Source: Methanolobus vulcani (GTDB taxonomy: Archaea; Halobacteriota; Methanosarcinia; Methanosarcinales; Methanosarcinaceae). From it: a stretch of 64,000 nt of DNA. Both the position numbers and the translations under genes were made by a program. Within the stretch, counting starts at the first letter, position 1. Each line of letters opens with the position of its first letter. A model generated the notes under the pieces. The model made no database searches. It worked only from the letters and a program-made list of their open reading frames with translations, and had not been told where the DNA came from. The stretch is taken from contig NZ_FNCA01000001.1 of the NCBI RefSeq assembly GCF_900100715.1, forward strand, positions 186,001 through 250,000, read 5' to 3'. Of this stretch, positions 54,925 through 64,000 are shown piece by piece.

Positions 54925-56361
54925 ATGCTTTCAATTGACAATTTGGATATTTCCAAAATGAGATTTCAAGACGCTTCCAGAGTTATCGTTCTTGACCTTA
55001 CACACGCCGGAATGATAATTGCCACTAAACTTGCAGAGATGAAATATTCTGTAATTGCTGTTGATGTTTACAGGACCGTAGATGGAAAAACGCTTATTGA
55101 ACTGGAAGAAAAGTATGGAATCAAGACATCAAAGGAACCGATGCCAGTTAATGGTACTGACATTGTAGTAAGTCCTGCTCATCTTGATCCTGAATATCCA
55201 GTACTTGTTGAAGCCAGGAAAAAAGGCATAAAGATACTTACTCATCATCAGGCAGTTGGCAGCATATTATCCATGAAAGAATGGCCGGAAAAAGGAACTG
55301 TTATCGAAATTACCGGTTCAAAAGCCAAAACCAGTTCTGCATCCCTGCTTGCTGAAATGCTTTCACAGAAAATGAAAGTGATACTTCACACATCCAGAGG
55401 TCTGGAACTGTGGGAAAATAGTCAATGCAAAATATTGAATTTAGGACTTAGCATTGCACCGGGAAGCATACTGCTTGCAATTGACAAACTGGAAGAACTT
55501 GAGGCTTCAGCAGATTGCTACATTTTTGAGGTTTCCATCGGCCTGACAGGTTTTGCAGATATAGGGATAATCACAACGCTTGAACCGGATTATTCAATTG
55601 CTGCATCAACTTCAAACTCCAGCGATGCGAAAATGAGCGTACTTTCCTATGCAAAAGAGAATGAGATCTTTTTCCTTAATATAAAAGACAGGAAAGCCCA
55701 GGATATGGCATATGAATTTGGAAGAACATTTTTTACATTTGGAGATTCGGAATATTCAGGGCATGATTACAAGAATGCTGATGTTGTAGCCGACATAGTG
55801 TATGATAGTGCTAATTCCAGTGTAATGTTCAAGCATCAAGAAGGAACTTTCTCATCCGGATTGTCTGAAAAGTATAACTCAAAGTCATATGCAACAGCTT
55901 TTGCAGTAGCAGTAGCAGTTGCTTTAAAGGTGGGAATTCCTAAAAAGAATATCATTAAAGTCATTGGTTCTTTTGAAGGACTACAGGGAAGAATGCAGGA
56001 AAAGAAGCTTGCTGGCAGATTACTCATTGATAATTCTAATTCAGGAATGGATATTAGATCAGCAGAGCGTTCGCTTGACTATGCTTTAAGCAGACTTGAA
56101 GATGAGAATTCAGGAATAATCATGGTGCTTGGCGAAGAAGCTGCACAGGTTTGTGAAGGACTTCCACCGGAACATGTCTCTGAGTTTGTGAAACGGTGCA
56201 TTGATGACCTTTCTACCCTGATACTTGTCGGGGAAAGAATGCAAAATGTCGAAAATGGCAAGTTCATTTGTGCCAACGGACTTGAAGAAGGACTGGAGAT
56301 AGCTAGAGGAATTGCCTCAGAGAAGGACATTATTCTATCATGTGTGAAATGCTTCAGATAA
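54925..56361 (+). CDS. cfbE: Coenzyme F430 synthetase (Mur-ligase family)
   Basis: 478 residues. A Rossmann-like start (VIVLDLTHAGMIIATKLAE) is followed by a Mur-ligase domain. The P-loop reads ITGSKAKTSSASLLAEML, a variant of the usual GTNGKTT form with Ala before the Lys, and a C-terminal domain ends with MVLGEEAAQVCEGLPP. CfbE closes the cyclohexanone ring of F430 in the last step of the pathway, using ATP. Position directly before cfbD-cfbC-cfbB supports the assignment. No clear Shine-Dalgarno sequence precedes the first ATG; an ATG at 54958 preceded by GGAT is an alternative. Confidence 0.9.
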   Translation: MLSIDNLDISKMRFQDASRVIVLDLTHAGMIIATKLAEMKYSVIAVDVYRTVDGKTLIELEEKYGIKTSKEPMPVNGTDIVVSPAHLDPEYPVLVEARKKGIKILTHHQAVGSILSMKEWPEKGTVIEITGSKAKTSSASLLAEMLSQKMKVILHTSRGLELWENSQCKILNLGLSIAPGSILLAIDKLEELEASADCYIFEVSIGLTGFADIGIITTLEPDYSIAASTSNSSDAKMSVLSYAKENEIFFLNIKDRKAQDMAYEFGRTFFTFGDSEYSGHDYKNADVVADIVYDSANSSVMFKHQEGTFSSGLSEKYNSKSYATAFAVAVAVALKVGIPKKNIIKVIGSFEGLQGRMQEKKLAGRLLIDNSNSGMDIRSAERSLDYALSRLEDENSGIIMVLGEEAAQVCEGLPPEHVSEFVKRCIDDLSTLILVGERMQNVENGKFICANGLEEGLEIARGIASEKDIILSCVKCFR

Positions 56362-56518
56362 GATTCTCCATTCTTAGTTTATTGACTATGATTAGTCCTT
56401 TTATACAATAAAGATATAGATAGTGCAGAAAAACTGACTTGTAATAAGTATACTATTTATTACGAAATTACAAAATTATAATAATCTACTAGAATCAACC
56501 AAGTTTATCGGGATAAAT

Positions 56519-57649
56519 ATGGCTGAAAACGATATTTCTATAATACACCCGCGGCCCAGTTCTATTGTGGCTGCTTTATACACACTGCGTGATCTGAATG
56601 TAGATGTTGCAATACTCCATGGTCCACCTGGATGCTCATTCAAACATGCAAGGCTGCTTGAAGAAGATGGCATACATGTCGTAACAACAGCACTTGATGA
56701 GAATGGATTTGTTTTTGGAGGGCGTGAAGAGCTTTCAACATTGCTCTGCAAGGTCAATGAGATGTTCAATCCAAAGCTTATCGGAGTTGTTGGAACCTGT
56801 GCCAGTATGATCATTGGTGAGGAACTCAGTGAGCCTGTGCAGGATGCAAATCTTGATGTACCTGTGATCGGTGTGGAAGTGCACGCAGGATACCCTAATA
56901 ACACTAAGGGTGTACTTCTTGCCCTTGAATCCGCATGCGAGGCTGGTGTCATTGATGAAAAGGAACTTGAAAGGCAGAAGATCCTGCTTGAAGAAGCCAC
57001 CAATGTTGAGAAGCGTCATGGCGCAGCAAGTAAGGAATACCTTGTTCCATCCCGTGGTGACCTGAAATACAAGGTTGCTGAAAAAGTTATCAATTACCTG
57101 AAGGAAGGCAAAAAATGTCTGACCATCATGAACGCAAAGAAAGAAACCGGATACATGTTCGCTGACATTACCGTTGCGATCAATGAAGTAGCTGCCCAGC
57201 TTGGTGTTGCAGACAATGTCATAAATATGGCAAATGTAGATGATACTCTCGGCCTTCCACGTGTCCGCCACCATGCAACCAGTATCATGAACGATTTCAG
57301 GGAAAAAGGAATTGAAATTCACGAAATTATCGGTGGCATGGACGAATATCCGATTGCCGGTGAAAGGGTCAGCGATCTCATAGCTGAAAAATACAGTGAC
57401 TTTGATTTTGCTGTGATTACCGGTGTGCCACATGCCATTCCAATGGACAACCTGCAGAACATGGATGTTATTTCCGTAACCAATGGTCCAAGGCAGGTTT
57501 TCCCGCTTAAAGATATGGGTCACTCAAATGTTATTGTGGAAATTGACCTGCACCCCAAGACACTTGGTGTGAGCAACATTGTGGAATCCGAGTTCGGTGC
57601 AACAATGCGAGAGGTTGCAAAAGACATGCAAAACAAGGAGGAAATCTGA
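56519..57649 (+). CDS. cfbD: CfbD, catalytic subunit of Ni-sirohydrochlorin a,c-diamide reductive cyclase
   Basis: 376 residues related to NifD/BchN but shorter. Two Cys in [13 protein letters not shown] (near 38) and VVGTCASMI (near 98) are placed as ligands of the [4Fe-4S] cluster. The pair CfbC/CfbD reduces the nickel sirohydrochlorin diamide by six electrons and closes the lactam ring on the way to F430. GGGAT lies upstream of the start at 56519. The gene overlaps the start of cfbC by one base. Confidence 0.95.
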   Translation: MAENDISIIHPRPSSIVAALYTLRDLNVDVAILHGPPGCSFKHARLLEEDGIHVVTTALDENGFVFGGREELSTLLCKVNEMFNPKLIGVVGTCASMIIGEELSEPVQDANLDVPVIGVEVHAGYPNNTKGVLLALESACEAGVIDEKELERQKILLEEATNVEKRHGAASKEYLVPSRGDLKYKVAEKVINYLKEGKKCLTIMNAKKETGYMFADITVAINEVAAQLGVADNVINMANVDDTLGLPRVRHHATSIMNDFREKGIEIHEIIGGMDEYPIAGERVSDLIAEKYSDFDFAVITGVPHAIPMDNLQNMDVISVTNGPRQVFPLKDMGHSNVIVEIDLHPKTLGVSNIVESEFGATMREVAKDMQNKEEI

Positions 57650-58446
57650 TGGAACAGAAAAGGATAGCCATTTACGGAAAAGGCGGAATTGGAAAATCCA
57701 GTACAGCTTCCAATGTTGCAGCAGCCTGTGCCGATGAGGGTTACAAAGTCATGATCATCGGATGTGATCCGAAGAGTGATTCATCCATCACACTTCTTGG
57801 CGGTAAGAGAGTACAAACCATCCTTGACCTTCTCAGGCAGAAGATAGATGTCAAGGAAGAAGACATCGTCCACGAAGGCTACAAAGGTGTAAAATGCGTG
57901 GAAGTCGGTGGACCGGAGCCTGGAATCGGTTGTGCAGGACGCGGTATCATCGTTGCTATTCAGAAGCTCAGGCAGATGTGCAAGTCCATTGATGATATGG
58001 ATCTAATCATTTACGATGTCCCCGGAGATATCGTATGTGGCGGTTTTGTAGCACCCATACGCAAGGGACTTGTAAACGAGGCTTACATTCTTACATCAGG
58101 CGAATACATGCCACTCTATGCTGCAAACAATATCTGCAAGGGACTTGCCAAGATTGACACACCCCTTTCCGGCATAATCTGTAATTCCAGAAGCGTTACA
58201 AGGGAAGAAGAAATTGTGAGGAAGTTCTCAGAGGAGATTGGCAGCAAGCTTATGGCTTTCATTCCAAAGGAGCAGATCGTCCAGGACTGTGAAAGAGATG
58301 GATTTTCTGTGCTTGAAAAAGCTCCTGGTTCATCTGTAGCAGGTGTTTATCGAGATCTGGCACATGCTATTATGTCCAACGACAGTTCCGTACTGCCTTC
58401 ATCACTTGAAGACGAGAGACTGCGTGAACTTACACGTAAGGTTTGA
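57649..58446 (+). CDS. cfbC: CfbC, NifH-like reductase subunit
   Basis: 265 residues. Walker A is [14 protein letters not shown] at the N-terminus. The Cys ligands of the bridging [4Fe-4S] cluster lie in [10 protein letters not shown] (near 95) and [10 protein letters not shown] (near 130), as in NifH and BchL. It passes electrons to CfbD with ATP hydrolysis. The close fit with cfbD and cfbB, and the absence of nifD/K, identify it as the F430 reductase rather than nitrogenase. GGAGG precedes the ATG. Its TGA overlaps the next ATG. Confidence 0.96.
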   Translation: MEQKRIAIYGKGGIGKSSTASNVAAACADEGYKVMIIGCDPKSDSSITLLGGKRVQTILDLLRQKIDVKEEDIVHEGYKGVKCVEVGGPEPGIGCAGRGIIVAIQKLRQMCKSIDDMDLIIYDVPGDIVCGGFVAPIRKGLVNEAYILTSGEYMPLYAANNICKGLAKIDTPLSGIICNSRSVTREEEIVRKFSEEIGSKLMAFIPKEQIVQDCERDGFSVLEKAPGSSVAGVYRDLAHAIMSNDSSVLPSSLEDERLRELTRKV

Positions 58447-59924
58447 TGAAAATGTCTGACATCCCTCATATCCCGGAAAATAAGGAGAAAAAAGAGATTC
58501 CAAGAATACTCCTGTCCGCTGGCAGTTCATCTTCTGGTAAGACAACTATAACCATCGGTCTTCTTGCGGCTCTTACGGAAGCCGGATACAAGGTCCAGCC
58601 TTACAAGGTTGGACTGGATTATATCGATCCAAGTTATTACACTGAGATCACCGGCCGCAGGGCTCGTAATATAGATGGTTTCCTTATGGACGAAGAGGGT
58701 GTAAGGGACGTTTTCATTCACGGTGCGGAAGTTGACAAGGACGCGGATATTGCTATTATCGAAGGTGTCCGTGGTCTCTATGAAGGATTTGACAGCTTTA
58801 CCGATACTGGCAGCACTGCACAGATTGCCAAGATTCTGAAATGTTCTGTAATTCTGATTATTAATGCAAGGAGCATTACCCGCTCGGCTGCAGCTCTTGT
58901 TAATGGTTTTAAGGACTTTGACAAGGATGTGAATATTGTAGGTGTTATTCTCAACAATATTGGTGGTCCAAGGCACACAAAGAAAGCCACTGAAGCTATC
59001 GAGCATTACACAGGCATTCCTGTAATCGGTGTAATACACCGCAATAATTCCATGAAGATCTCCATGAGGCATCTTGGCCTTGTTCCTGCAATAGAGGAAC
59101 GCCGTCGTGCCGATAATTACGATGAGAGGATCGAATTTATCAAGAACAAAATAAAAGACGGTATCCAGATTGACCGTCTGCTTGAAATGGCACATGCTGC
59201 ACCGGCACTAGAACGTCCTTCAAAGACAGTGTTCACTCCACGTGAGATCGAAGGTGAGCGCCCGGTTATTGGTGTGGCTCTTGATGAGGCTTTTAATTTC
59301 TATTACCATGATAATCTTGAGCTTCTGCAACTTGCAGGAGCTGATATCAAATACTTCAGTCCGATACACGACAGTAAACTGCCCTGTGTCGATGGACTCT
59401 ATCTTGGTGGGGGCTATCCAGAACTTTTTGCTGCAGAACTTGAGGAAAATGTCTCCATGCGCGAGGATGTTCTCGATGCTTCACAATCCGGCATGCCAAT
59501 ATATGCAGAATGTGGCGGCCTGATGTACCTGACCGAAAAGCTCAGTACGGGTGTGAAAGGCAAAGGTGCTCATCATATGGCAGAGATGCCTGAGTCCACT
59601 CATGATATGGTTGGTGCACTTCCCGGACATACTCTCATGGGGCATAAGCGCGTTGTAAGTTACAACATTGGTGAACTTGCAGTGGATTCTATCATTGGTA
59701 AAACAGGAAATTCTTTCCGTGGTCATGAGTTCCATCATTCTGAGGTGACAGAGATTCCAACTGATGCAAAATTCGCAATCAAACTTTCCCGTGGAACCGG
59801 TATAATCGATGGCTGGGACGGACTTACTGTTGATAATACACTTGGTTGCTATGCGCATCTGGTTGCAAGTTCTTACAGGGAGTTTGCAGGGAGTTTTGTA
59901 GATTTTGTGATGGAGAACAGATAA
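58446..59924 (+). CDS. cfbB: CfbB, Ni-sirohydrochlorin a,c-diamide synthase
   Basis: About 492 residues. The N-terminal dethiobiotin-synthetase-like ATPase has AGSSSSGKTTITIG, and the stretch YKVGLDYIDPSYYT is typical of the CobB/CbiA group. The C-terminal glutamine amidotransferase has GGGYPELFA and AECGGLMYL, whose Cys is the nucleophile. It amidates the a and c carboxylates of nickel-sirohydrochlorin. Its ATG shares one base with the cfbC stop (TGATG). The nickel chelatase gene cfbA is not in the window. Confidence 0.95.
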   Translation: MKMSDIPHIPENKEKKEIPRILLSAGSSSSGKTTITIGLLAALTEAGYKVQPYKVGLDYIDPSYYTEITGRRARNIDGFLMDEEGVRDVFIHGAEVDKDADIAIIEGVRGLYEGFDSFTDTGSTAQIAKILKCSVILIINARSITRSAAALVNGFKDFDKDVNIVGVILNNIGGPRHTKKATEAIEHYTGIPVIGVIHRNNSMKISMRHLGLVPAIEERRRADNYDERIEFIKNKIKDGIQIDRLLEMAHAAPALERPSKTVFTPREIEGERPVIGVALDEAFNFYYHDNLELLQLAGADIKYFSPIHDSKLPCVDGLYLGGGYPELFAAELEENVSMREDVLDASQSGMPIYAECGGLMYLTEKLSTGVKGKGAHHMAEMPESTHDMVGALPGHTLMGHKRVVSYNIGELAVDSIIGKTGNSFRGHEFHHSEVTEIPTDAKFAIKLSRGTGIIDGWDGLTVDNTLGCYAHLVASSYREFAGSFVDFVMENR

Positions 59925-60002
59925 TTTCTGTTTTATTGTACCCAATCATTTAACAACAATTCCCGACAAAATACTACTACCATCATTTGAGGGAGTAGTA
60001 CA

Positions 60003-60806
60003 ATGCAATACATCGTTTTCACAGATCTTGACGGGACACTGGTAGATCATGACACATATTCATATGAAGCAGCTTTGCCTGCAATCAATTTATTAAAAGA
60101 GAAAGGAATACCGCTTGTATTCTGTACTAGCAAGACCAGAGCGGAGATAGAAGTTTATGTAGATGAACTAAATACAGGGCATCCGTTCATATCTGAGAAT
60201 GGTGGAGCTATTTTTATCCCACATGCATATTTTGATGTGGATTACGTATCTTCCAGGTCAACTGAAAAGTATGATATAATTGAGCTTGGTACGGATTATA
60301 ACCTGCTGAGAAATGTCCTGCTGAACATTGCAGCATCTGAAGACCTTTCAATAACCGGTTTTGGAGACATGACAAACGAAGGTGTAAGCCAGGATACTGG
60401 CCTTGATCTTGAATCTGCCTGCCTCGCAAAACAAAGGGAATACGATGAGGCTTTCAAAATGGATGGTGATGAGAAAGATGCTGAAACACTCATCAATAAG
60501 ATCCAGGCAAACGGCTTGAACTACACCCGCGGTGGCAGATACTGGCACATCATCGGAGAGAACGACAAGGGAAAAGCCGTGAACATCCTCACACAAATAT
60601 ATCGCAAGCAATACGGCAATGTAAGAACAATAGGTCTTGGAGACAGCCAGAATGACTATCCAATGCTGAAAGTAGTTGACATAGCATTTTTGGTTCAGAA
60701 ACATAACGGCAAGCATGATCCAAAAATAACTGATACAAAAATCACCAAAGTTGAAGGCATTGGTCCGGTTGGCTGGAACATGGCAATTTCAGAATTATTG
60801 AAATAA
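60003..60806 (+). CDS. gpgP: Glucosyl-3-phosphoglycerate (or mannosyl-) phosphatase, HAD family
   Basis: 267 residues. HAD motif I is FTDLDGTLVDHDTYS, motif II CTSKTRAE, motif III lies around GRYWHIIGENDKGKAV and motif IV is LGDSQNDYPML near residue 215. These are the marks of the MPGP/GpgP type II HAD phosphatases, which remove the phosphate from glucosyl- or mannosyl-3-phosphoglycerate. The nearby synthase resembles GpgS, so I prefer the glucosyl substrate. The product is glucosylglycerate, a compatible solute. Five bases of GGGAG sit before the ATG. Confidence 0.85.
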   Translation: MQYIVFTDLDGTLVDHDTYSYEAALPAINLLKEKGIPLVFCTSKTRAEIEVYVDELNTGHPFISENGGAIFIPHAYFDVDYVSSRSTEKYDIIELGTDYNLLRNVLLNIAASEDLSITGFGDMTNEGVSQDTGLDLESACLAKQREYDEAFKMDGDEKDAETLINKIQANGLNYTRGGRYWHIIGENDKGKAVNILTQIYRKQYGNVRTIGLGDSQNDYPMLKVVDIAFLVQKHNGKHDPKITDTKITKVEGIGPVGWNMAISELLK

Positions 60807-60817
60807 AAAACCCAATA

Positions 60818-60832
60818 ATTCCTTTTTTTGTA
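60818..60832 (+). terminator. T-rich stop signal after gpgP
   Basis: A TTCCTTTTTTTG tract follows the stop codon by about 15 bases, with no strong hairpin. Poly-T termination without a stem is common in archaea. Confidence 0.45.
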
Positions 60833-60900
60833 ATTCCAGACAATATTTTTAATTTTTTATAACCATGTTATCTTCAAATTATTTATACTCATAATACAAA

Positions 60901-60911
60901 CTATATAATTG
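60901..60911 (+). promoter_or_regulatory. Candidate TATA box upstream of the unknown gene at 61071
   Basis: CTATATAATTG lies in the 60807-61070 gap. Transcription would start near 60935. Confidence 0.4.
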
Positions 60912-61070
60912 GGAAACGCGGGAACATATAATCTTACAAGAATTGATAGCAATAAAACTGCATATTTTGTATTTCATGTCATCGCGTAAAATGAATCAAT
61001 AAGTGTGGGATGAGGGATGATACGATTAAAGAATATACTTCCAAAAGCATTTTTAATAGGGATAGTTGAA

Positions 61071-61547
61071 ATGGTGGATATCTCAGGGGTTGAGAAAACT
61101 TATGAGTGGATCAATACCCTTGGTATTAAACTGGCTGAAATAGAAGGTCCGGGATTCGAAGGAGCATGGGAGGACAATATAAATTATCTTCCAATCTATC
61201 CTTTTGGCAACGAATTAATAGAATTCATTCATATTTATGGTGGGGAGACACCACACCAGTTCACAGAACTTATCAACTACGTGAACAAACTAAAAGAAGA
61301 TTCAGATGATCCATGGGACTATCCTGCCCTTGTAAGCGTTCTTGATATTTTCCAGAGTAGTTATGTCAAACGTAGAGCTGAACTTGCAGGAGCTCAAATC
61401 TATAATGTAGGCAGTAAATCGGTAATTAAAAACATCAAGGTTTACAATGAAGAAGCAATAGAAAAGGCCAGGATGACAAAGGACCAGGTCAACAAAATAC
61501 TGGACCGTGCTTTTTGTGTGAATAAAGTAGAATACCTTGATAGGTAG
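61071..61547 (+). CDS. Conserved-looking hypothetical soluble protein in the glucosylglycerate region
   Basis: About 158 residues from the ATG at 61071, chosen because GGGAT stands nine bases upstream; an in-frame ATG at 61017 has the sequence GAGGG directly touching it and is a weaker start. The protein has no signal peptide or membrane segment, and mixed alpha/beta character (VEKTYEWINTLGIKLAEI, YGGETPHQFTELINYV, DYPALVSVLDIFQ). I do not recognise the family. It precedes the GH15-like gene by 21 bases, so both are probably expressed together. Confidence 0.65.
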   Translation: MVDISGVEKTYEWINTLGIKLAEIEGPGFEGAWEDNINYLPIYPFGNELIEFIHIYGGETPHQFTELINYVNKLKEDSDDPWDYPALVSVLDIFQSSYVKRRAELAGAQIYNVGSKSVIKNIKVYNEEAIEKARMTKDQVNKILDRAFCVNKVEYLDR

Positions 61548-61568
61548 AACCTAAAAAGGAGTGATTTT

Positions 61569-62810
61569 TTGAATTTCTCAGAAGCTGCTAAAATATACGA
61601 GAATAGTGTCAGGATCTTAAAAGAAAATCAGCATGAGAACGGGGGGTTCTATGCAAGTCCGCCAGGTACTCGTTACCCATTCATATACCCAAGAGATCAT
61701 TCAGTGGATGTCCTCGGTGCCGTTGCCGCTGGATTGCTGGATGAAGCTAAGAAAGGACTTGAATTTGTCCTTAATGCCCAGAAACCACTGGGCGAATTCT
61801 CCCAGAGATACGATGTAGACGGCAACGACGCAAGTTACAAGGATCTTCAGATAGACGGCAATGGTCTTGTCCTATTTGCCATGGGTAAATACTTTGAAGC
61901 CACAGGTGCCTCATTCTTCGATGAGATGGCTGATCGTGAGTTTGTTGAAAAGTATTGGGAGCAGGTATCAAAGGCCGTGGAATTCATACTTATGAACAAG
62001 AATGAAGAAGTAGAACTCATTCATACCATTAATAGTATTCATGAATATCCTGCATATGAACACGGCTTTGAGATATATGCAAATTGTGCCTGCTGTGCCG
62101 GGATGTTTGCAGCCGTGAGAATGGGAGAAGCTATTAGCAAGGATGTTTCAGAATGGAAAATGGAAGCTCAAAAAATAAAAGACTCCATTCTGACGCGTCT
62201 TTATAGTCCCCGAAGGAGGTCATTCATAAAATGCATAAGGGTGAAAGACCGAAATAGCAAACCAATTGGTTACGATGCATTTGCTTCCACCGTAATAGAT
62301 GTGGATGCCGTGGAGTATTCACCTGCATACTTCGGACTTTTGAGTGATCATGATATAAAAATCAGATCCACTGTAAAAAGAATACATGAAAAACTCTGGG
62401 ATCCTGAAATTGGGGGACTTAACAGGTATCCTGAGCACTGGGGACGAAATAACGGTGGATATGGTCCATGGTGTCATTTCACATGTCAGCTGGCCAATCA
62501 TTATATTGAGACCGATAATATGGACATGGCCGAAATGTATCTTGGCTGGGTGGTTGATATGGCTCACAACTGTATGTTGCCCGAGCATATTTCTACTATA
62601 GACAGATTTGAACTCTGGCTTGAGGATTATACCAATGCCAAGATACTCAGGGACAGTAAAAAGACCATGATTGAAAATGTACGTTCCCATCCTAAATGGG
62701 AAGACGGTCTTGCGTATGTTACAATACCCCTGATCTGGCCGCATGCGGAATACATCAGGGCTTACAGGAATTTTACCAGCAAAATTGACAATGAATATTC
62801 TTTCAAATAA
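61569..62810 (+). CDS. GH15-like (alpha/alpha)6 glycosidase
   Basis: 413 residues starting at a TTG with AAGGAGTGA upstream. The sequence has the repeated helix-loop pattern of an (alpha/alpha)6 barrel and glucoamylase-like stretches: TRYPFIYPRDHSVDVLGA near residue 40, YKDLQIDGNGLVLFAM near 90, and GGYGPWCHFTCQLANHY near residue 300. No signal peptide is present, so it is cytoplasmic. A role in breaking down glucosylglycerate, glycogen-like polymers or another alpha-glucoside is plausible from its place between gpgP and gpgS. The substrate cannot be told. Confidence 0.72.
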   Translation: MNFSEAAKIYENSVRILKENQHENGGFYASPPGTRYPFIYPRDHSVDVLGAVAAGLLDEAKKGLEFVLNAQKPLGEFSQRYDVDGNDASYKDLQIDGNGLVLFAMGKYFEATGASFFDEMADREFVEKYWEQVSKAVEFILMNKNEEVELIHTINSIHEYPAYEHGFEIYANCACCAGMFAAVRMGEAISKDVSEWKMEAQKIKDSILTRLYSPRRRSFIKCIRVKDRNSKPIGYDAFASTVIDVDAVEYSPAYFGLLSDHDIKIRSTVKRIHEKLWDPEIGGLNRYPEHWGRNNGGYGPWCHFTCQLANHYIETDNMDMAEMYLGWVVDMAHNCMLPEHISTIDRFELWLEDYTNAKILRDSKKTMIENVRSHPKWEDGLAYVTIPLIWPHAEYIRAYRNFTSKIDNEYSFK

Positions 62811-62891
62811 TTAATATTCATCAGAAAATATGATTTGTAATATCCTTGTAATCTAATAATTATCCAAGGGGAGTAAAGGGAGTGTTTACTA

Positions 62892-64000
62892 ATGGATTTT
62901 TACCAGGAAAAGATAACTACAATACATGATTTTTCAACAGATGACGGGGCAGTTGTAAGTCATTTAATAGAACTTTCTAAAACAAGGCCGGCAGCATTGA
63001 TAATTCCAATGCTGTATAAGGAAATAAAGAGTCCGTGCCTTGCAAAGATACGTGAAGAACTGAATAAATGTGAGTTCATTAACGAGGTTGTCATTTCACT
63101 TGCTGCCGACAGCAGAGAAGAATACGAACATGTTGTACGTTTCTTTCGGGAACTTAAATTAGACCACATAGTTGTATGGTGCAATGGTCCTAATGTAACC
63201 AGAATTGTAGAGGAAATGAAAGAAAAGGATCTTGATATCACACAGTTCAAAGGTAAAGGAAAGGATGTGTGGATCGCTATAGGTGTTGCAAGTCTGAATT
63301 CATACGCAATTGCCCTTCATGATGCGGATATAATAACATATTCCAGAGATTTTCCTGCAAAATTGTTGTATCCGATTCTCAATCCTAAACTCAATTTTCT
63401 GTTCAATAAGGGATTCTATGCCCGTATTAACAAAGAGAAGAAAACTATGCATGGAAGAGTATTCCGCCTTTTTGTCCGTCCTTTCATGGCAGCTTTACAG
63501 AGGGATGTGAAATACGAATCCTATGTACTTGATTATATCAGCGCTTTCAGATACACTCTGGCAGGTGAATTTGCCCTTACATCCGATATTGCACTACACC
63601 TGAGGTTCCCTTCAGACTGGGGACTTGAAATAGGTCTTCTCGCAGAAGTGTACAGAAATAGTTCCCTGAAGCGTACATGCCAGACAGACCTTGGTTTCTA
63701 TGATCATAAACACAAGGATACGGGAGAGAATATCACCGAAGGTCTTTGTAAGATGGTAAATGATATTGTATTGACTTTTCTCCGCATAGCCAATGAGACC
63801 ACCAGTGTCCATATTTCACAATCTTTCATTCAGGGACTATATGTAAAATATATACGGTTTGCCCAGGACTTGATCAGGCAACATCATGCTGATGCCATAT
63901 GTAATAATCTGAAATACGACAGGCATGTTGAGGAGAGATATGTTGAAGTATTTTCCAAGATTCTCCTGAAAACCGGCAATTCTTACCTTGAGACTCCTTT
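62892..64000 (+). CDS. gpgS: Glucosyl-3-phosphoglycerate synthase, partial (runs past the window)
   Basis: About 370 residues are visible and the frame is open at the window end. The N-terminus MDFYQEKITTIHDF leads to a GT-A type fold with the stretch SRPALIIPMLYKE-like and later VWIAIGVASLNSYAIALHDADI, where the Asp-Ala-Asp near residue 144 is the expected metal-binding motif. LTSDIALHLRFPSDWGLEIGLL follows near residue 235. This matches GT81 glucosyl-3-phosphoglycerate synthases, known in Methanococcoides. The enzyme joins NDP-glucose to 3-phosphoglycerate; gpgP then gives glucosylglycerate. AAGGGAG lies upstream of the ATG. Confidence 0.85.
   Translation, partial: MDFYQEKITTIHDFSTDDGAVVSHLIELSKTRPAALIIPMLYKEIKSPCLAKIREELNKCEFINEVVISLAADSREEYEHVVRFFRELKLDHIVVWCNGPNVTRIVEEMKEKDLDITQFKGKGKDVWIAIGVASLNSYAIALHDADIITYSRDFPAKLLYPILNPKLNFLFNKGFYARINKEKKTMHGRVFRLFVRPFMAALQRDVKYESYVLDYISAFRYTLAGEFALTSDIALHLRFPSDWGLEIGLLAEVYRNSSLKRTCQTDLGFYDHKHKDTGENITEGLCKMVNDIVLTFLRIANETTSVHISQSFIQGLYVKYIRFAQDLIRQHHADAICNNLKYDRHVEERYVEVFSKILLKTGNSYLETP

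Noticed and set aside
55300-55360. Murein biosynthesis ligase (MurE)
   Set aside because: The fold is shared, but the organism is an archaeon without murein and the gene adjoins cfbD, cfbC and cfbB.
56519-58446. Nitrogenase NifH/NifD pair
   Set aside because: The proteins are short, lie between cfbE and cfbB, and nifK, nifE and nifN are absent. F430 reductase fits better.

Overview
The window looks like chromosomal DNA from a methylotrophic, probably salt-adapted methanogen of the Methanosarcinaceae (Methanolobus or Methanococcoides type). The evidence is an AT-rich archaeal genome with TATA-type promoters and some leaderless starts, four coenzyme F430 biosynthesis genes (cfbE, cfbD, cfbC, cfbB), archaeal information-processing genes (aIF2-gamma, Rpo7, Spt4, S24e, S27ae, Kae1/Bud32), glycerol-1-phosphate dehydrogenase for archaeal lipids, archaeal PurP, and a glucosylglycerate compatible-solute pathway. 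The genus is an inference. I found no rRNA, tRNA, CRISPR array or insertion sequence.

Layout. 1-6.6 kb (minus): MFS transporter (cut by the window edge), PAP2 phosphatase, a cupredoxin-like lipoprotein that has lost most copper ligands, DNA ligase, an ACT-domain protein with homoserine dehydrogenase, and a membrane-tethered winged-helix protein. 6.7-9.3 kb (plus): three small or acidic exported proteins; the first is preceded by a strongly foldable leader. 9.6-15.6 kb: a soluble poly-HAMP chemoreceptor, HtpX, DUF488 and AroA. 15.7-18.5 kb (minus): a pilin-like protein, RdgB, and Bud32 and Kae1 as separate overlapping genes. 18.6-27.7 kb (minus): two giant surface subtilases with PGF-pre-PGF-like C-terminal regions. 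27.9-44.6 kb (minus): three giant exported, C-terminally anchored CobN-like proteins plus an ExbB/MotA-like channel, an ExbD-like DUF2149 protein and a DUF2162 membrane protein. 45.0-48.5 kb (minus): S27ae, S24e, dephospho-CoA kinase, Spt4, Rpo7, PIN protein, aIF2-gamma. 48.7-52.3 kb (minus): KaiC/RAD55-like ATPase, PurP, SpoIIM-like and DUF63 membrane proteins. 52.5-60 kb (plus): G1P dehydrogenase, UPF0179, DUF2150 and the cfb genes. 60-64 kb (plus): glucosyl-3-phosphoglycerate phosphatase, an unknown protein, a GH15-like glycosidase and glucosyl-3-phosphoglycerate synthase (cut by the window edge).

The most interesting region is 27.9-44.8 kb. CobN is normally the large cytoplasmic subunit of an ATP-driven cobaltochelatase. 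Here three divergent paralogues carry signal peptides and C-terminal anchors, with no CobS/CobT or ChlI/ChlD-type ATPase in the window, next to proteins resembling a proton-driven ExbB/ExbD motor. I infer a surface tetrapyrrole or metal handling system energised by the ion gradient. Two of the three genes have a 5' leader with the same architecture: a hairpin whose stem differs in sequence but stays paired, enclosing a similar loop, followed by a second hairpin that places the Shine-Dalgarno sequence in its tetraloop next to the start codon. Each paralogue ends in its own terminator hairpin. This is a candidate undescribed regulatory RNA attached to a functionally unassigned machine.
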